Shown: positions 7,965 through 16,645 of the stretch, piece after piece
How the letters are laid out: each line of letters starts with the position of its first letter
Position numbering within the stretch: the first letter of the stretch is position 1
Translations under genes and position numbers: made by a program
NCBI RefSeq assembly: GCF_028369105.1
Contig: NZ_JAQNDO010000001.1
Location: 2,163,711 to 2,227,710, forward strand
Direction of reading: 5' to 3'
Length of the DNA stretch: 64,000 nt
From: Polyangium mundeleinium
GTDB taxonomy: Bacteria > Myxococcota_A > Polyangia > Polyangiales > Polyangiaceae
Notes under the pieces: generated by a model
What the model was told of the DNA's origin: nothing
Databases searched by the model: none
Seen by the model: only the letters and a program-made list of their open reading frames with translations

Positions 7965-8879
7965 ATGAGGTTCGGAAAGCTCGAAGGTCTCTTCCGCTCG
8001 GCCCGCGCCCTCGCCGTGGGCCTGTCCGTGCTCGCCCTCGCCGGTTGCGGCGGCGCGCCCTCGCCCGAGCCCGGCAGCCCCACGCCGGCAAACCCCGCGC
8101 CCGCCACGGGGCAAACGACGTCGCCTGCCGAGGGCATGAGGGGCACGCTCTCCGAGGAGGCTTTCAAGGCGCTGCACCAGCTCGATGCCGCAAAAGCCCC
8201 GGCGCCACGCGGCGAGCGCGTCACGATCGACGGCACGAGCGCCTACCTCAGCCTGCCCAAAGGAAAAACCGCGCCCGTGCCGGGCCTGCTCGTCATCCAC
8301 GAATGGTGGGGCCTGAACGAGCACATCCAGCACTGGACCGACCGGCTCGCCGAGGACGGATACGCCGCGCTCGCCGTCGACCTTTATGGCGGCAAGATCG
8401 CGAAGAACCCGGACGAGGCGATGGCCATGATGAAGAGCGTCGACAACAAGAAGGCGATGGCCACGCTCGTCGCGGCGCACGATTTCCTGGAGAAAGACCC
8501 GCGCATCCAGGCGAAGCGCACGGGCGTGATCGGCTGGTGCTTCGGCGGCGCCTGGTCGCTCCAGCTCGCCATGCACGAGCCCGACCTCGACGCGTCCGTG
8601 ATCTATTATGGCCACCTCGTCACGGACCCGGCCGAGCTGAAACCGATCAAGGCCGAGATCCTCGGCCTTTTCGGGAACAAGGATCAGGCGATCCCGCCGG
8701 AAACCGTGAACGCGTTCGACGCGGCCCTCACCCAGGCCGGCGTCACGCATACGATTTACCGCTACGACGCGCCGCACGCCTTCGCGAACCCCTCGCAGCC
8801 GCGGTACGACGAGAAGAGCGCGGCGGACGCCTGGGACAAGGTCCGCGCATTCCTGCGGAGGAAGCTCGCGTCGGAATGA
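7965..8879 (+). CDS. Dienelactone hydrolase-family lipoprotein
   Basis: This 304-residue protein starts with a lipobox (VLALAGCGGA) and a Pro/Ala-rich linker to about 60. An alpha/beta hydrolase core follows. The DLH-type nucleophile is Cys in GWCFGG (near 192), with Asp in GNKDQAIP (near 240) and His in YDAPHAFAN (near 271). LLVIHEWWGLN is the family's conserved N-terminal block. DLH enzymes open cyclic lactones; the substrate here is unknown and the lipid anchor places it at the envelope. A TAGAGT hexamer ends 7 nt before the ATG and there is no ribosome site, so a leaderless transcript is likely. A longer in-frame start at 7884 is not supported. Confidence 0.88.
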   Translation: MRFGKLEGLFRSARALAVGLSVLALAGCGGAPSPEPGSPTPANPAPATGQTTSPAEGMRGTLSEEAFKALHQLDAAKAPAPRGERVTIDGTSAYLSLPKGKTAPVPGLLVIHEWWGLNEHIQHWTDRLAEDGYAALAVDLYGGKIAKNPDEAMAMMKSVDNKKAMATLVAAHDFLEKDPRIQAKRTGVIGWCFGGAWSLQLAMHEPDLDASVIYYGHLVTDPAELKPIKAEILGLFGNKDQAIPPETVNAFDAALTQAGVTHTIYRYDAPHAFANPSQPRYDEKSAADAWDKVRAFLRRKLASE

Positions 8880-8889
8880 GGCGCGTGGC

Positions 8890-10959
8890 TCAGGGCGTGC
8901 GGCTGCGATAGACGCCGTAGGACCCGAGCGCGAAGGTCGTCTCGCCGTCGGGGAGCCGCGCGACCGCCCGGAGCGGGTCGCCGCCGGGCGTCTCCCGCAA
9001 AGGCCACGATTGCCCCCCATCCTGCGTCATCACGAGCGAACGCTCGCCGCCCTGCATTTCGAGGACGACGCTCGCATGGGACGGCGTCGCGGCCGCGACC
9101 TGCACGATACGAGCGCCCGGCGATCCTCCGGGGGCCTGCGGGACCCAGGTCGCGCCGCCGTCCTCGGTGCGCAAGAGGAGCGGCTCGCCCGCCGCCGTCA
9201 CGCCGCCGGCCCACCCCACCTGCGTGCCGGGCGCGAAATCGACGGACACGAGTTGTTCCTCGTCGGGCATCCCGCCGCGACGACCGACGAACGACTCCCC
9301 GGCGTCGTCGCTCGTGAGAATGAGCCCCTTCTCGCCGACCGCGACGAGCCGGCCCGATGCGAGAAACCGCATATGGCGGATGTACGTCCCGTCCGGCAGC
9401 GCGAGCTCGCTGAACGTGGCGCCGCCGTCCTTCGACCGGTAGAGCGGGCGTGCATTCACGGCGCCGCGCGCGGTCGCGACGAACCCGACGCCGCCCGGCC
9501 CGAGCAGGGCGGCCGCGAGCGGCTGCCCCTGCGCGGGAAACCCGTCGTGGAGGAACGTCCTTCCGCCGTCCTCGCTGCGCAGGAAGGTTTGCTGCACGTA
9601 TTCGCTCGGGAACGCGAGCCAGAGCCGATCCTCGTGCGCCGCGAGGGAAGGCGGGTAGGGCGCGTCGTCCGTGAACGCCGGGAGGTCCGTCCCCTCGTCG
9701 AAATGAAACGCGTCGTCCGTGCGATACAGCCGGGACTTGAACACTGCGGTCGTGTTCTGGATCGTGATCACGTAGCCACGCGTCTTCGTGGGGAAAAAGA
9801 TCGCTTTGTTTTCGTTGAGGCCGTCGGGCCAATCCGCGGACATCGCGTTTTGCTCGATCGGCGCCGAGCTCCGCGCGCCGTCGGTCGAGCGGCGCAGCCG
9901 GTGCGTGAGCAGGAGCCCGTGGTTCGCGGTCCCGAAGCTGATGCGGTTCGCGCCGCGCCACGAGCTCTCGAATTCGGCGCCCCACATGCCTTTCGTGAAC
10001 GTCTGCCCGCCGTCGCCCGAGGACCAGACCTCGAACGTGGTGGGCATGTCGACGGTGTTGCAATACGTCATCACGTGGAGCGCGTCGGGGGTGCCGGCGA
10101 TGCGTTGTCCCCGCGCGCATTCGGGCCAATACGACCCCCGCGCCTCGAACGTATGGCCCCGCGTGGTCGAGCAATGAAGAGCCAGGCCGCCGCGCGCGCT
10201 CGGATCGTCGTCGGCCACCACGCACGCGTAGAGCTCGCTGCGCGAGACCCACAAGGAGTCGACCGAGCCCGGGTACGCGAGGGGGATCTGCGTGTCCCCG
10301 TAAAACGTGTGCAGGTCCGGCTCCTGCGTCGCCCGTATCCGCGCCGTCGCGCCGATTTCGGTCGCGGCCACGAGATACCCCGGCCCCGCCTCGACCACCG
10401 TGCGACCGCCGAAGGGAACGTACACCCACGACGAATCGCCGCCCTTCGTATGGTAAAGGCCGCCCTGCGCGGAGCCGCAGACCACGCGGCCGAAGAAATG
10501 GATGCACCGCGTGAGCTCTTCGGGCGCCTCGGGCGAAGGGGCGAACGTCCTGCCTTCGTCGAGAGACACCCAGGCGCGCCGCGCTCCCGTCAGCACGATC
10601 GCGTGCTCGTCCGCCCACACGAAGGCGAGGTCCTCGGTCGTGCCCGCGTCGACGCGCTCGAAGCTCCCACCGCCGTCGCTGCTGTGCAATACGAGCCCGC
10701 CTCGGCCGACGATCCATGCTTCCTGGCCATCCACGTCCGCGACGTCGCGCATACGAAATGCGCTGCCGGGCAGGGGCGCGATCTCCGCCCATAGAGGCTC
10801 TTCGCAGGTATCGCCCCGCCGCACGAGCCCCGGGGCGCAGAGGGCACGCCTCGGGCTGATCGACATGCCATCCTCGAATTCCCGGGGACCCGGGGAGCAG
10901 GACGAGAGCGAGACGGTCGAAAGGACGATCCCGATAAACGCGCATTTTCCTGCAAGCAT
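8890..10959 (-). CDS. BNR/YCF48-like repeat lipoprotein
   Basis: The protein has about 689 residues with a lipoprotein signal (GIVLSTVSLSSCSPG). ATG 10959 is chosen because it directly precedes that signal and has GGAGACG upstream; an ATG at 10989 is in frame but adds an unlikely N-terminus. Many repeats of the type HSSDGGGSFERVDAG, RSEDGGRTFLHDG and TSDDAGESFVG occur across the whole length, the Asp-box signature of BNR/sialidase-like or YCF48-like propellers. Such proteins form beta-propellers; there are no sialidase catalytic residues I can point to. The last repeat, near the C-terminus, reads RTEDGGATW and MTQDGGQSW. Function unknown; surface display is inferred. Confidence 0.8.
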   Translation of the reverse strand: MLAGKCAFIGIVLSTVSLSSCSPGPREFEDGMSISPRRALCAPGLVRRGDTCEEPLWAEIAPLPGSAFRMRDVADVDGQEAWIVGRGGLVLHSSDGGGSFERVDAGTTEDLAFVWADEHAIVLTGARRAWVSLDEGRTFAPSPEAPEELTRCIHFFGRVVCGSAQGGLYHTKGGDSSWVYVPFGGRTVVEAGPGYLVAATEIGATARIRATQEPDLHTFYGDTQIPLAYPGSVDSLWVSRSELYACVVADDDPSARGGLALHCSTTRGHTFEARGSYWPECARGQRIAGTPDALHVMTYCNTVDMPTTFEVWSSGDGGQTFTKGMWGAEFESSWRGANRISFGTANHGLLLTHRLRRSTDGARSSAPIEQNAMSADWPDGLNENKAIFFPTKTRGYVITIQNTTAVFKSRLYRTDDAFHFDEGTDLPAFTDDAPYPPSLAAHEDRLWLAFPSEYVQQTFLRSEDGGRTFLHDGFPAQGQPLAAALLGPGGVGFVATARGAVNARPLYRSKDGGATFSELALPDGTYIRHMRFLASGRLVAVGEKGLILTSDDAGESFVGRRGGMPDEEQLVSVDFAPGTQVGWAGGVTAAGEPLLLRTEDGGATWVPQAPGGSPGARIVQVAAATPSHASVVLEMQGGERSLVMTQDGGQSWPLRETPGGDPLRAVARLPDGETTFALGSYGVYRSRTP

Positions 10960-11036
10960 CGGAGCGTCTCCTCGGCCCGCGGACAGCAAGGTGCATGCCC
11001 TTGCCTTGCGCTTCGAGCCCGGCGATGATGCGGGCC

Positions 11037-11618
11037 ATGAAGATCATGCTCAAGCTCGAAAACCTGAAGACCGGCGAGACGTCTTTCCAGGAGTTTCCGG
11101 ACGAGGAGGCGACGGCGGCGTGGCTCCGCGAGCGCCCGCGCTTCACCGACGTGCTCGGCGTGGTCTTCGAGGGCCTCTCGCGCGAGCAGAACGACCGCCT
11201 GAAGGGCGCGATGCGGCCGCTCGACCCCGAGGAGCAAGCGGCCGAGAAGGCCCTCGCCGAGGCGCGCGAGAAGGCCGCCGAGGCGCAGGCGCTCGCGCGC
11301 GAGAAGGAGAACGAGGCGGCGCGCGCGGCGCATCGCGAGGCGCAGAAGTCGCTCGACCCGAACCGCCCGATGGAGGTCCGTTTCCGGTACGACACGGGCC
11401 TGCAGCTCGCCGATCAGGACGATCCGCGCGGCATCTCCGACGAGGTGCGGGCGGCGTGCACGGCGTGGATCGAGGAGCGCAACGAGTGGGTCGCCTCGCG
11501 GGGTCAAATCGTGGGCGAGGCCAAGATCACGGTCCTCCCCGGCGCGCTCCCGAAGCCCGGCGCCGATCGCGTGCAGCATGGCTCGTTCGTCCCGGTGACC
11601 GGCCCGAAAAAAGCCTGA
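11037..11618 (+). CDS. Hypothetical protein with central coiled coil
   Basis: This 193-residue protein has three parts: an N-terminal domain (to about 65) containing FQEFPDEEATAAWLRERPRF, a charged Glu/Ala/Arg helix (about 65-105) that should form a coiled coil, and a C-terminal part (about 108-193). There is no signal peptide or membrane segment, so it is probably cytosolic. Three in-frame ATGs lie close together (11025, 11028, 11037); the last precedes the most protein-like N-terminus (MKIMLKLENL). It has no recognised family. It lies between a surface lipoprotein and an FHA protein and is not obviously in an operon. Confidence 0.65.
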   Translation: MKIMLKLENLKTGETSFQEFPDEEATAAWLRERPRFTDVLGVVFEGLSREQNDRLKGAMRPLDPEEQAAEKALAEAREKAAEAQALAREKENEAARAAHREAQKSLDPNRPMEVRFRYDTGLQLADQDDPRGISDEVRAACTAWIEERNEWVASRGQIVGEAKITVLPGALPKPGADRVQHGSFVPVTGPKKA

Positions 11619-11656
11619 CGCGGGTCGGTCTGTCCGAATCTCCCATTCTCTGACCG

Positions 11657-12016
11657 TCAGCCGTCCTCGTGGCCTCGCCCGAAGGCCGCGAGGCTCCGCG
11701 CGTCGGCCTCTTCGGCGCGCACGAGCTCGAGGACGATCCGACCGATCCGGAGCCGCGCGCCCGGCGAGAGCTCCTGCGACGCGCGCACGAGCTCGTCGTT
11801 CACGAACGTGCCCGAGGTGCTCGCGACGTCCTCGATCGTGACGCGCCCTTCCGCCACGGTGATCCGCGCGTGCCGCCGCGAGACGGTGTCCGACACGAGG
11901 CGGATATCGGCGCCCTCCGTGCGCCCGAGGACCTGGGCGCCTTCGCGGAGCGGGAGGACGCGGCCAAGGTCCCGCGGCAGCTCTTCGAGGACGACGAGCG
12001 CGAACGACGTGGCCAT
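11657..12016 (-). CDS. FHA-domain protein
   Basis: This 119-residue protein is nearly all FHA domain: LGRTEGADIRL, then SRRHARI (the phosphothreonine-binding Ser/Arg/His block) and STSGTFVNDE. FHA domains bind phosphothreonine peptides, so it probably reads out a Ser/Thr kinase. ATG 12016 is preferred because the sequence upstream of it (from 12079) is Arg-rich and runs through the operator-like sites. It is divergent from the TetR gene at 12120 across a region holding two matching inverted sites. No partner kinase is adjacent; one kinase-receiver fusion lies at 45.8-47.2 kb. Confidence 0.88.
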   Translation of the reverse strand: MATSFALVVLEELPRDLGRVLPLREGAQVLGRTEGADIRLVSDTVSRRHARITVAEGRVTIEDVASTSGTFVNDELVRASQELSPGARLRIGRIVLELVRAEEADARSLAAFGRGHEDG

Positions 12017-12033
12017 GCGCTCAGGTTTACCAC

Positions 12034-12094
12034 GACCGTAAGTGACCATCGGTCCCGTACACGCTTGACGGCGGATCAACGGTCGCTTACGACC
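12034..12094. promoter_or_regulatory. Paired TetR-type operator candidates and promoter
   Basis: Two copies of the same partial palindrome lie between the divergent FHA and TetR genes. The plus-strand copy GGTCGCTTACGACC is at 12081-12094. The other, GGTCACTTACGGTC, is read on the minus strand at 12034-12047. A TTGACG hexamer at 12065-12070 with a weak TACGAC 17 bp later would give a promoter for the TetR gene overlapped by the downstream site. This layout is usual for TetR autoregulation. Binding is inferred from position and symmetry only. Confidence 0.6.
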
Positions 12095-12119
12095 GCGGAT
12101 CCGTTACGGGGTTGTCGAC

Positions 12120-12800
12120 ATGCGCAGCACGAGCAAGCCCCAGGCGGGCGAAGGATGGCAGAGGGCGCACAGCGCCGAGCAAAAGGAGCAGCGGCGGGAG
12201 GCGATCCTCGGGGCCGCGGCGGAGCTCTTCGTGGAGCGAGCGATGGCCGACATCTCGATCGGCGAGGTCGCCGAGCGCGCCGGGCTCGCGAAGGGCAGCG
12301 TCTATCGATATTTTTCCACGAAAGAGGAAGTCTTCCTGGCGCTCTTCATCCAGGCGCTCGGCGCTTGGTTCGACGAGATCATGCCCTTGCTCCGGGGCCT
12401 CGCTCCCGATACCTCGCCGTATGACGTGGCCGCGCTCGTCGTGCGCACGCTCGCGCCGCGGGAGCCTATGCTGCGGCTCCTGGCGAGCAACTCTTGCGAC
12501 ATCGAGCAAAACCTCTCCCTCGAGGCGGCGCGCGCCTCCAAGCGGTGGGAGCTCGAGCATATCGTCCGCGCGGGGGAGGCATTCGAGGCGGCGCTGCCGG
12601 CCTTGCCCGAGGGCGGCGGGGTGCGGGCGATCCTGCGGCTCGGCGCGCTCGTCTCGGGCCTCTGGCCGATGGGGCACCCGGTCGGGCCCATGAAAAAGGT
12701 GCTCGCGGCGCCGAAGATGGCCCCGCTGCGCGTCGATTTTTACGGCGAGCTCGAATCCTCGTTCGGAGCGCTCCTCGCAGGCATGTGCCGCGCGTCGTGA
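12120..12800 (+). CDS. TetR-family transcriptional regulator
   Basis: This 226-residue protein has an N-terminal TetR helix-turn-helix at about 26-75: REAILGAAAELFVERAMADI, then GEVAERAGLAKGSVYRYF and STKEEVF. The C-terminal ligand-binding part is all helical with a GLWPMGHP loop; the ligand is unknown. It is transcribed away from the FHA gene, and two copies of GGTCRCTTACGRYC lie in between, so autoregulation and control of the FHA gene are likely. A pair of stem-loops follows the stop codon. Confidence 0.93.
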   Translation: MRSTSKPQAGEGWQRAHSAEQKEQRREAILGAAAELFVERAMADISIGEVAERAGLAKGSVYRYFSTKEEVFLALFIQALGAWFDEIMPLLRGLAPDTSPYDVAALVVRTLAPREPMLRLLASNSCDIEQNLSLEAARASKRWELEHIVRAGEAFEAALPALPEGGGVRAILRLGALVSGLWPMGHPVGPMKKVLAAPKMAPLRVDFYGELESSFGALLAGMCRAS

Positions 12801-12879
12801 GCCTCGCACGGTGGGGACACACGGGCAAACCCCGGGTGATGACGACCGCAGCGGCGCAGGCCTGAAGCAGGGTTCGCGG

Positions 12880-12936
12880 CCGTCCTTCCTGGAGGACGGG
12901 ATTCGTCAGGCGATGCCGGATTCGACAATCCGGTTT
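12880..12936 (+). terminator. Two consecutive stem-loops after the tetR-type gene
   Basis: The first hairpin pairs CCGTCCT (12880-12886) with AGGACGG (12893-12899) around a six-base loop. The second pairs CCGGATT (12916-12922) with AATCCGG (12927-12933) around CGAC and is followed by TTT. They lie between the TetR gene and the kinase at about 12980. Termination is the simplest reading, but the T run is short, so a structured 5' leader of the kinase gene is possible. Confidence 0.45.
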
Positions 12937-12979
12937 CCGCCCGCTCGATGGGAAATCCGTCTTCTGGCAACATCTGTCG

Positions 12980-15163
12980 TTGCCTTCACCCAGGAATTCA
13001 CGCGGTCGCGGCAAACGCTGGAATCCGGGGGCCGATGCCGCCCTCGCGCCGTTCGTGTTTGCGCTGCACGCGTGCCGGAGGTCGAAGGACGTCGCCGCGG
13101 CGGTCGCCGCGGAGGGCGCGCGGGCCCTCGGCGCCACGTCCGGCTCGCTCGCCGTCCTCGTGGCCGACGAGCTCTCCGTCCCTGGCACGAATGATCCAGC
13201 CCCGCGGGGGCTCGCCGCGGCGCTCTCCGCGCCGGGGCCCACGCGGTTGCGGATCGCGGGGCGCGAGGCGTGGGCGGCGCGGCTCGCCGTCGGCGACAGA
13301 GTGCTCGGCGTCGTCACGTTCGAGGGGCTGCGCCGCGAGGGGCCTGCGAAGGTACGTTTGTCCCGGCTGGCCCAGCATTGCGCTCCGGTGCTCGCGCGCG
13401 TGCTCGCCGAGGAGGCGGAGCTCTCGGCATTGCGGCTGAGCCATGAGCTCCTCCGCGCCGTCACGGAGGGCACGCACGATTGTGTCTTCGTCAAGGATCT
13501 GAACCTCCGGTACGTCATGATCAACACGGCGGGCGCGCGGGTCTTCGGCCTCGTGCCCGAGGACGTCGTCGGGAAGGACGACAAGGCGCTCTTCGCGCAG
13601 GCCGACGCCGAGGAGATCGCCCAGCGCGACCGGGAGATCATGACGAGCGGGCGCACGACGATCTACGAATGCACCTCGACCACGAGCCATGGCACGACGC
13701 GGTCCTGGCAATCGATGAAGGGGCCCTGGTTCGACGAGGAGGGGCGGGTCGTCGGCCTCGTGGGCATTTCGCGGGACGTGACCGCGCGGAGGAAGGCCGA
13801 AGAGGGGCAGCGGCTCCTCGCCGAGGTGAGCGGCATTCTCGGCGCGTCGCTGGAGTACGAGAGCACGCTCGCGGCCATGGCGCGGCTGCTCGTGCCGGCG
13901 TTCGCCGAAGGGTGCACCATTCACGTGGAGGAGGCCGGCGAGCGGTATTGCCTCGCGGCGCTCGGCCGGGGGGCAGCGTTCGCCGAGGCCCTGCTCGGCC
14001 TCGTTCCGCCGGGGCGCGCGCTCGGATTTGGCGAGCTCGACCCGACCCCGCGCCGCGAGCTCGAAGCGCGCGGCATTCATTCGCTGCTCGTCGTGCCCCT
14101 CGTGATTCAGGGGCATGCGCTCGGCCACATGACGCTCCTCGGCGTCGCGCCCGGGCGATTCGTGGCGGAACCGGAGCGCGCTCTCGCCGAGGAGCTCGCG
14201 CGGCGCGCGGGGATGGCGATCGACCGCGCCCGGCTTTATCGAGCGGTCCAGGAGGCGAGCCGGCTGAAGGACGAATTTTTGGCCGTCATCTCGCACGAAC
14301 TCCGCACCCCGCTCACGGCGATCCTCGGCTGGACCGGCATTCTGCGGCGGGACTCGGTGCCGGAGGCGAGCCGCGGCAAGGCGCTCGAGACCATCGAGCG
14401 CAATGCGCAGACGCAGGCGCGCCTCATCGAGGATCTGATGGACATGACGAGCATGATCGCGGGCACGCTCCAGCTCGACGCCGCGGATGTCGACCTCATG
14501 CAGCCGCTCACGCAGGCCGTGCGCGCGATGCGCCCGCTCGCGGAGGCGAAGGGGATCCGCCTCGAAACCGCGTTCGAGACGAGCGGGCCGCTTCCTGTCT
14601 TCGGCGACGACCTCCGGCTGCGGCAGGTCATCGAGAACCTGCTCGGCAATGCGCTCAAATTCACGCCGCCCGGGGGCACCGTCGAGATCGGCTGCCATCA
14701 CGGCGACAAGGCCCTTCTTTGGGTGAAGGACGACGGCGTGGGGATCTCGCCTGCGACCTTGCCGCACGTCTTCGAGCGTTTCCGGCAAGGCGACAGCTCG
14801 TCGACCCGGAGCCATGGCGGGCTCGGCCTCGGCCTTTCGATCGTGCGGTATCTCGTCGAGGCGCACGGCGGCGCGGTGGTCGCGGAGAGCCCGGGGAAGG
14901 GGCTCGGCGCGACGTTCACGGTCGAGCTGCCTTTGCGCGTCGCAAAGGCCTCGGAGGTCACCATCGTGGAGGGAACCTCCGCGCCGCGGCGCGACGACCT
15001 GCATGTGCTGGTCGTCGACGACGCGCTCCCTTCACGCGAGCTCGTCACGGGCATTTTCAACAGCGTCCGCTCCGACGTGACCGCGGTTCACAAGGTCGCG
15101 GAGGTGGTCGTCGCGATGGCCCCGAAGCAACCGCGCTCCCGGCAGGACACAGGGCGTTCCTGA
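12980..15163 (+). CDS. GAF-PAS-GAF histidine kinase with truncated receiver
   Basis: This is a soluble kinase of about 727 residues. The order is GAF-like domain (about 25-150), PAS (about 155-275, HDCVFVKDLNLRYVMINTAG), GAF (about 285-425), HisKA with AVISHELRTPLTAILGW (His near 439), then an ATPase with IENLLGNALKFTPPGG, DDGVGIS and GGLGLGLSIVRYL. The C-terminus starts a receiver (LHVLVVDDALPSRELV) that ends after about 50 residues, before the phospho-acceptor Asp. The start is unsure: TTG 12980, or a GTG near 13055, since no ATG with a good ribosome site exists. Its stop is 4 bp from the convergent hydrolase stop. Confidence 0.88.
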   Translation: MPSPRNSRGRGKRWNPGADAALAPFVFALHACRRSKDVAAAVAAEGARALGATSGSLAVLVADELSVPGTNDPAPRGLAAALSAPGPTRLRIAGREAWAARLAVGDRVLGVVTFEGLRREGPAKVRLSRLAQHCAPVLARVLAEEAELSALRLSHELLRAVTEGTHDCVFVKDLNLRYVMINTAGARVFGLVPEDVVGKDDKALFAQADAEEIAQRDREIMTSGRTTIYECTSTTSHGTTRSWQSMKGPWFDEEGRVVGLVGISRDVTARRKAEEGQRLLAEVSGILGASLEYESTLAAMARLLVPAFAEGCTIHVEEAGERYCLAALGRGAAFAEALLGLVPPGRALGFGELDPTPRRELEARGIHSLLVVPLVIQGHALGHMTLLGVAPGRFVAEPERALAEELARRAGMAIDRARLYRAVQEASRLKDEFLAVISHELRTPLTAILGWTGILRRDSVPEASRGKALETIERNAQTQARLIEDLMDMTSMIAGTLQLDAADVDLMQPLTQAVRAMRPLAEAKGIRLETAFETSGPLPVFGDDLRLRQVIENLLGNALKFTPPGGTVEIGCHHGDKALLWVKDDGVGISPATLPHVFERFRQGDSSSTRSHGGLGLGLSIVRYLVEAHGGAVVAESPGKGLGATFTVELPLRVAKASEVTIVEGTSAPRRDDLHVLVVDDALPSRELVTGIFNSVRSDVTAVHKVAEVVVAMAPKQPRSRQDTGRS

Positions 15164-15167
15164 GCGG

Positions 15168-15920
15168 TCATGGGGTCCGCAGGAAGCTCCTCGCCACGCG
15201 GACGAACGATTCGTGCTCCTCGAAGGCAACGCCGTGGCCTGCGCCGGGCAGGACCCACAACTTCGCGTCGGGGATCGCTCGATACATCTCGACGGCGAGC
15301 TCGACCGGATAAAGCGGGTCACGGTCGCCGTAGACGACGAGGGTCCGTGCCGTGATCGTCGCGAGGTGTGGGGGCGTGAAATGCATGTCGTCGTGGCGCG
15401 CGGCGAACGCGCGGCCCTGATCCCACAGCGCCACGATTTGCGCGTCGCCGCGCACGTGCCGCTCGCGCATCTCGCGCCATTCTTCTTCGGACCTTCCTTC
15501 GACGGTCATCTGCCGCATGAGGACGCGCGCCTGCTCGGGAAAGTACGGGGCCGCCGCGACGAGCACCATGGCCTCGACGCGGCTCGGCTGCTGCGTCGCC
15601 ATGTGCAAGAGCACGTTGCCGCCGCCGCTGATGCCGAGCGCGCGGAATCGATCGATCCCGAGCTCGTCGAGGAGCGAGTACATGTCGCGGGCGACGTCCC
15701 GAAACATGAACGTCCCGCGGGGATTTCCGGAACGGCCGTGGCCGGGCAGGTCGGGGACGACGGCGCGGAACCCTTCGTGGAGGGTTTCGCCGAAATGACG
15801 AAAGTCGCGGCCGCATCCGGTGAAGCCGTGCAAGAGGACGAGCGGCTCGCCCTCGCCGTGGATGTCGACGTGCATCTCGATGTCGCCGCGGATGTGCATC
15901 TGGCTGCTGTGTGCGCTCAT
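15168..15920 (-). CDS. Alpha/beta hydrolase
   Basis: This 250-residue hydrolase has LVLLHGFTGCGRDF (oxyanion loop), LGISGGGNVLLHMA, where the nucleophile Ser sits in the GISGGG elbow, Asp in VVYGDRDPLYPVE and His in PGAGHGVAFE. There is no signal peptide, so it is probably cytosolic. ATG 15920 has GGAGAGGAG upstream; the open frame continues beyond it but reads as a shadow of the upstream gene. It lies 38 bp after the hypothetical gene ending at 15959 and is probably cotranscribed with it. The substrate is unknown. Confidence 0.9.
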   Translation of the reverse strand: MSAHSSQMHIRGDIEMHVDIHGEGEPLVLLHGFTGCGRDFRHFGETLHEGFRAVVPDLPGHGRSGNPRGTFMFRDVARDMYSLLDELGIDRFRALGISGGGNVLLHMATQQPSRVEAMVLVAAAPYFPEQARVLMRQMTVEGRSEEEWREMRERHVRGDAQIVALWDQGRAFAARHDDMHFTPPHLATITARTLVVYGDRDPLYPVELAVEMYRAIPDAKLWVLPGAGHGVAFEEHESFVRVARSFLRTP

Positions 15921-15958
15921 GGTCGAACTCCTCTCCTTCCAGCGAGCGGGAGAGTCCC

Positions 15959-16378
15959 TTATTCGCTCATGGCGTCGGCCTTCAGGTAGGCCTGCCAGGC
16001 TTCGATGTCGTACAGGCCGAGGTGAGCGATGACTTCGCCGCATTTCCGGAGGAGGTCGTCGAACGAGGCGCTCTCGTCGTCCTCCGGGTCGTCCCGGATT
16101 TGCATTCCGACCCAATCGACCCATTCGACTGGAATGGGCGCGAATTCGCGGAAGTAGGTCGTCTTTTCCTCGGCGGAGCGGCCTTCGGCCCATTGCCACC
16201 ACGCCATCATGTAGCTTTCGCCGCCGCCCATGCGCCAGTGAATGCTGTACCGCGGGACTTCCGGATACCGGAGCCACGGCGGGAGCGGCGAGGTGCGCCC
16301 CTGCGCGCGGAGCTCCCGCTCCAGCGACGCTCGAACCACCACCTCCCCATCGAACGGCTTGTCTTCGTCCTCCGCCAC
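15959..16378 (-). CDS. Hypothetical protein, Trp-rich
   Basis: The product has about 139 residues, is rich in Trp and acidic residues, and has a conserved-looking block HWRMGGGESYMMAWWQW in the middle. The C-terminus is helical (DDLLRKCGEVIAHLGLYDIE). GTG 16378 with AGGAGG five bases upstream is preferred; an ATG at 16453 would add 25 less convincing residues. It has no signal peptide and no recognised family. It is the first gene of a two-gene unit with the alpha/beta hydrolase. Confidence 0.7.
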   Translation of the reverse strand: MAEDEDKPFDGEVVVRASLERELRAQGRTSPLPPWLRYPEVPRYSIHWRMGGGESYMMAWWQWAEGRSAEEKTTYFREFAPIPVEWVDWVGMQIRDDPEDDESASFDDLLRKCGEVIAHLGLYDIEAWQAYLKADAMSE

Positions 16379-16645
16379 GAAACCCTCCTCGCGGGCGTCC
16401 AGGGGCGCGCCGCATCGCCGGGCAGTGTCGGAGAAGCGTCGTGGTGGTGTCAAGTCGCTCGCTATTGATAGGTGAGTGCGCCCGAGCGATAGAAGCGGGC
16501 TTTCTGGAAATGCACGCCGGCCTTTGTTCCAAGCAAGCGGCCGCGCACGGGTTTCTCAGCGGATCAGCGTGGTCCTTGCTTTGCAACCCCTCGGGCGGCT
16601 GCCGTCGTGGGCAGTCGGGGAAAGTCCAGGATGGAGGGAATGCCC

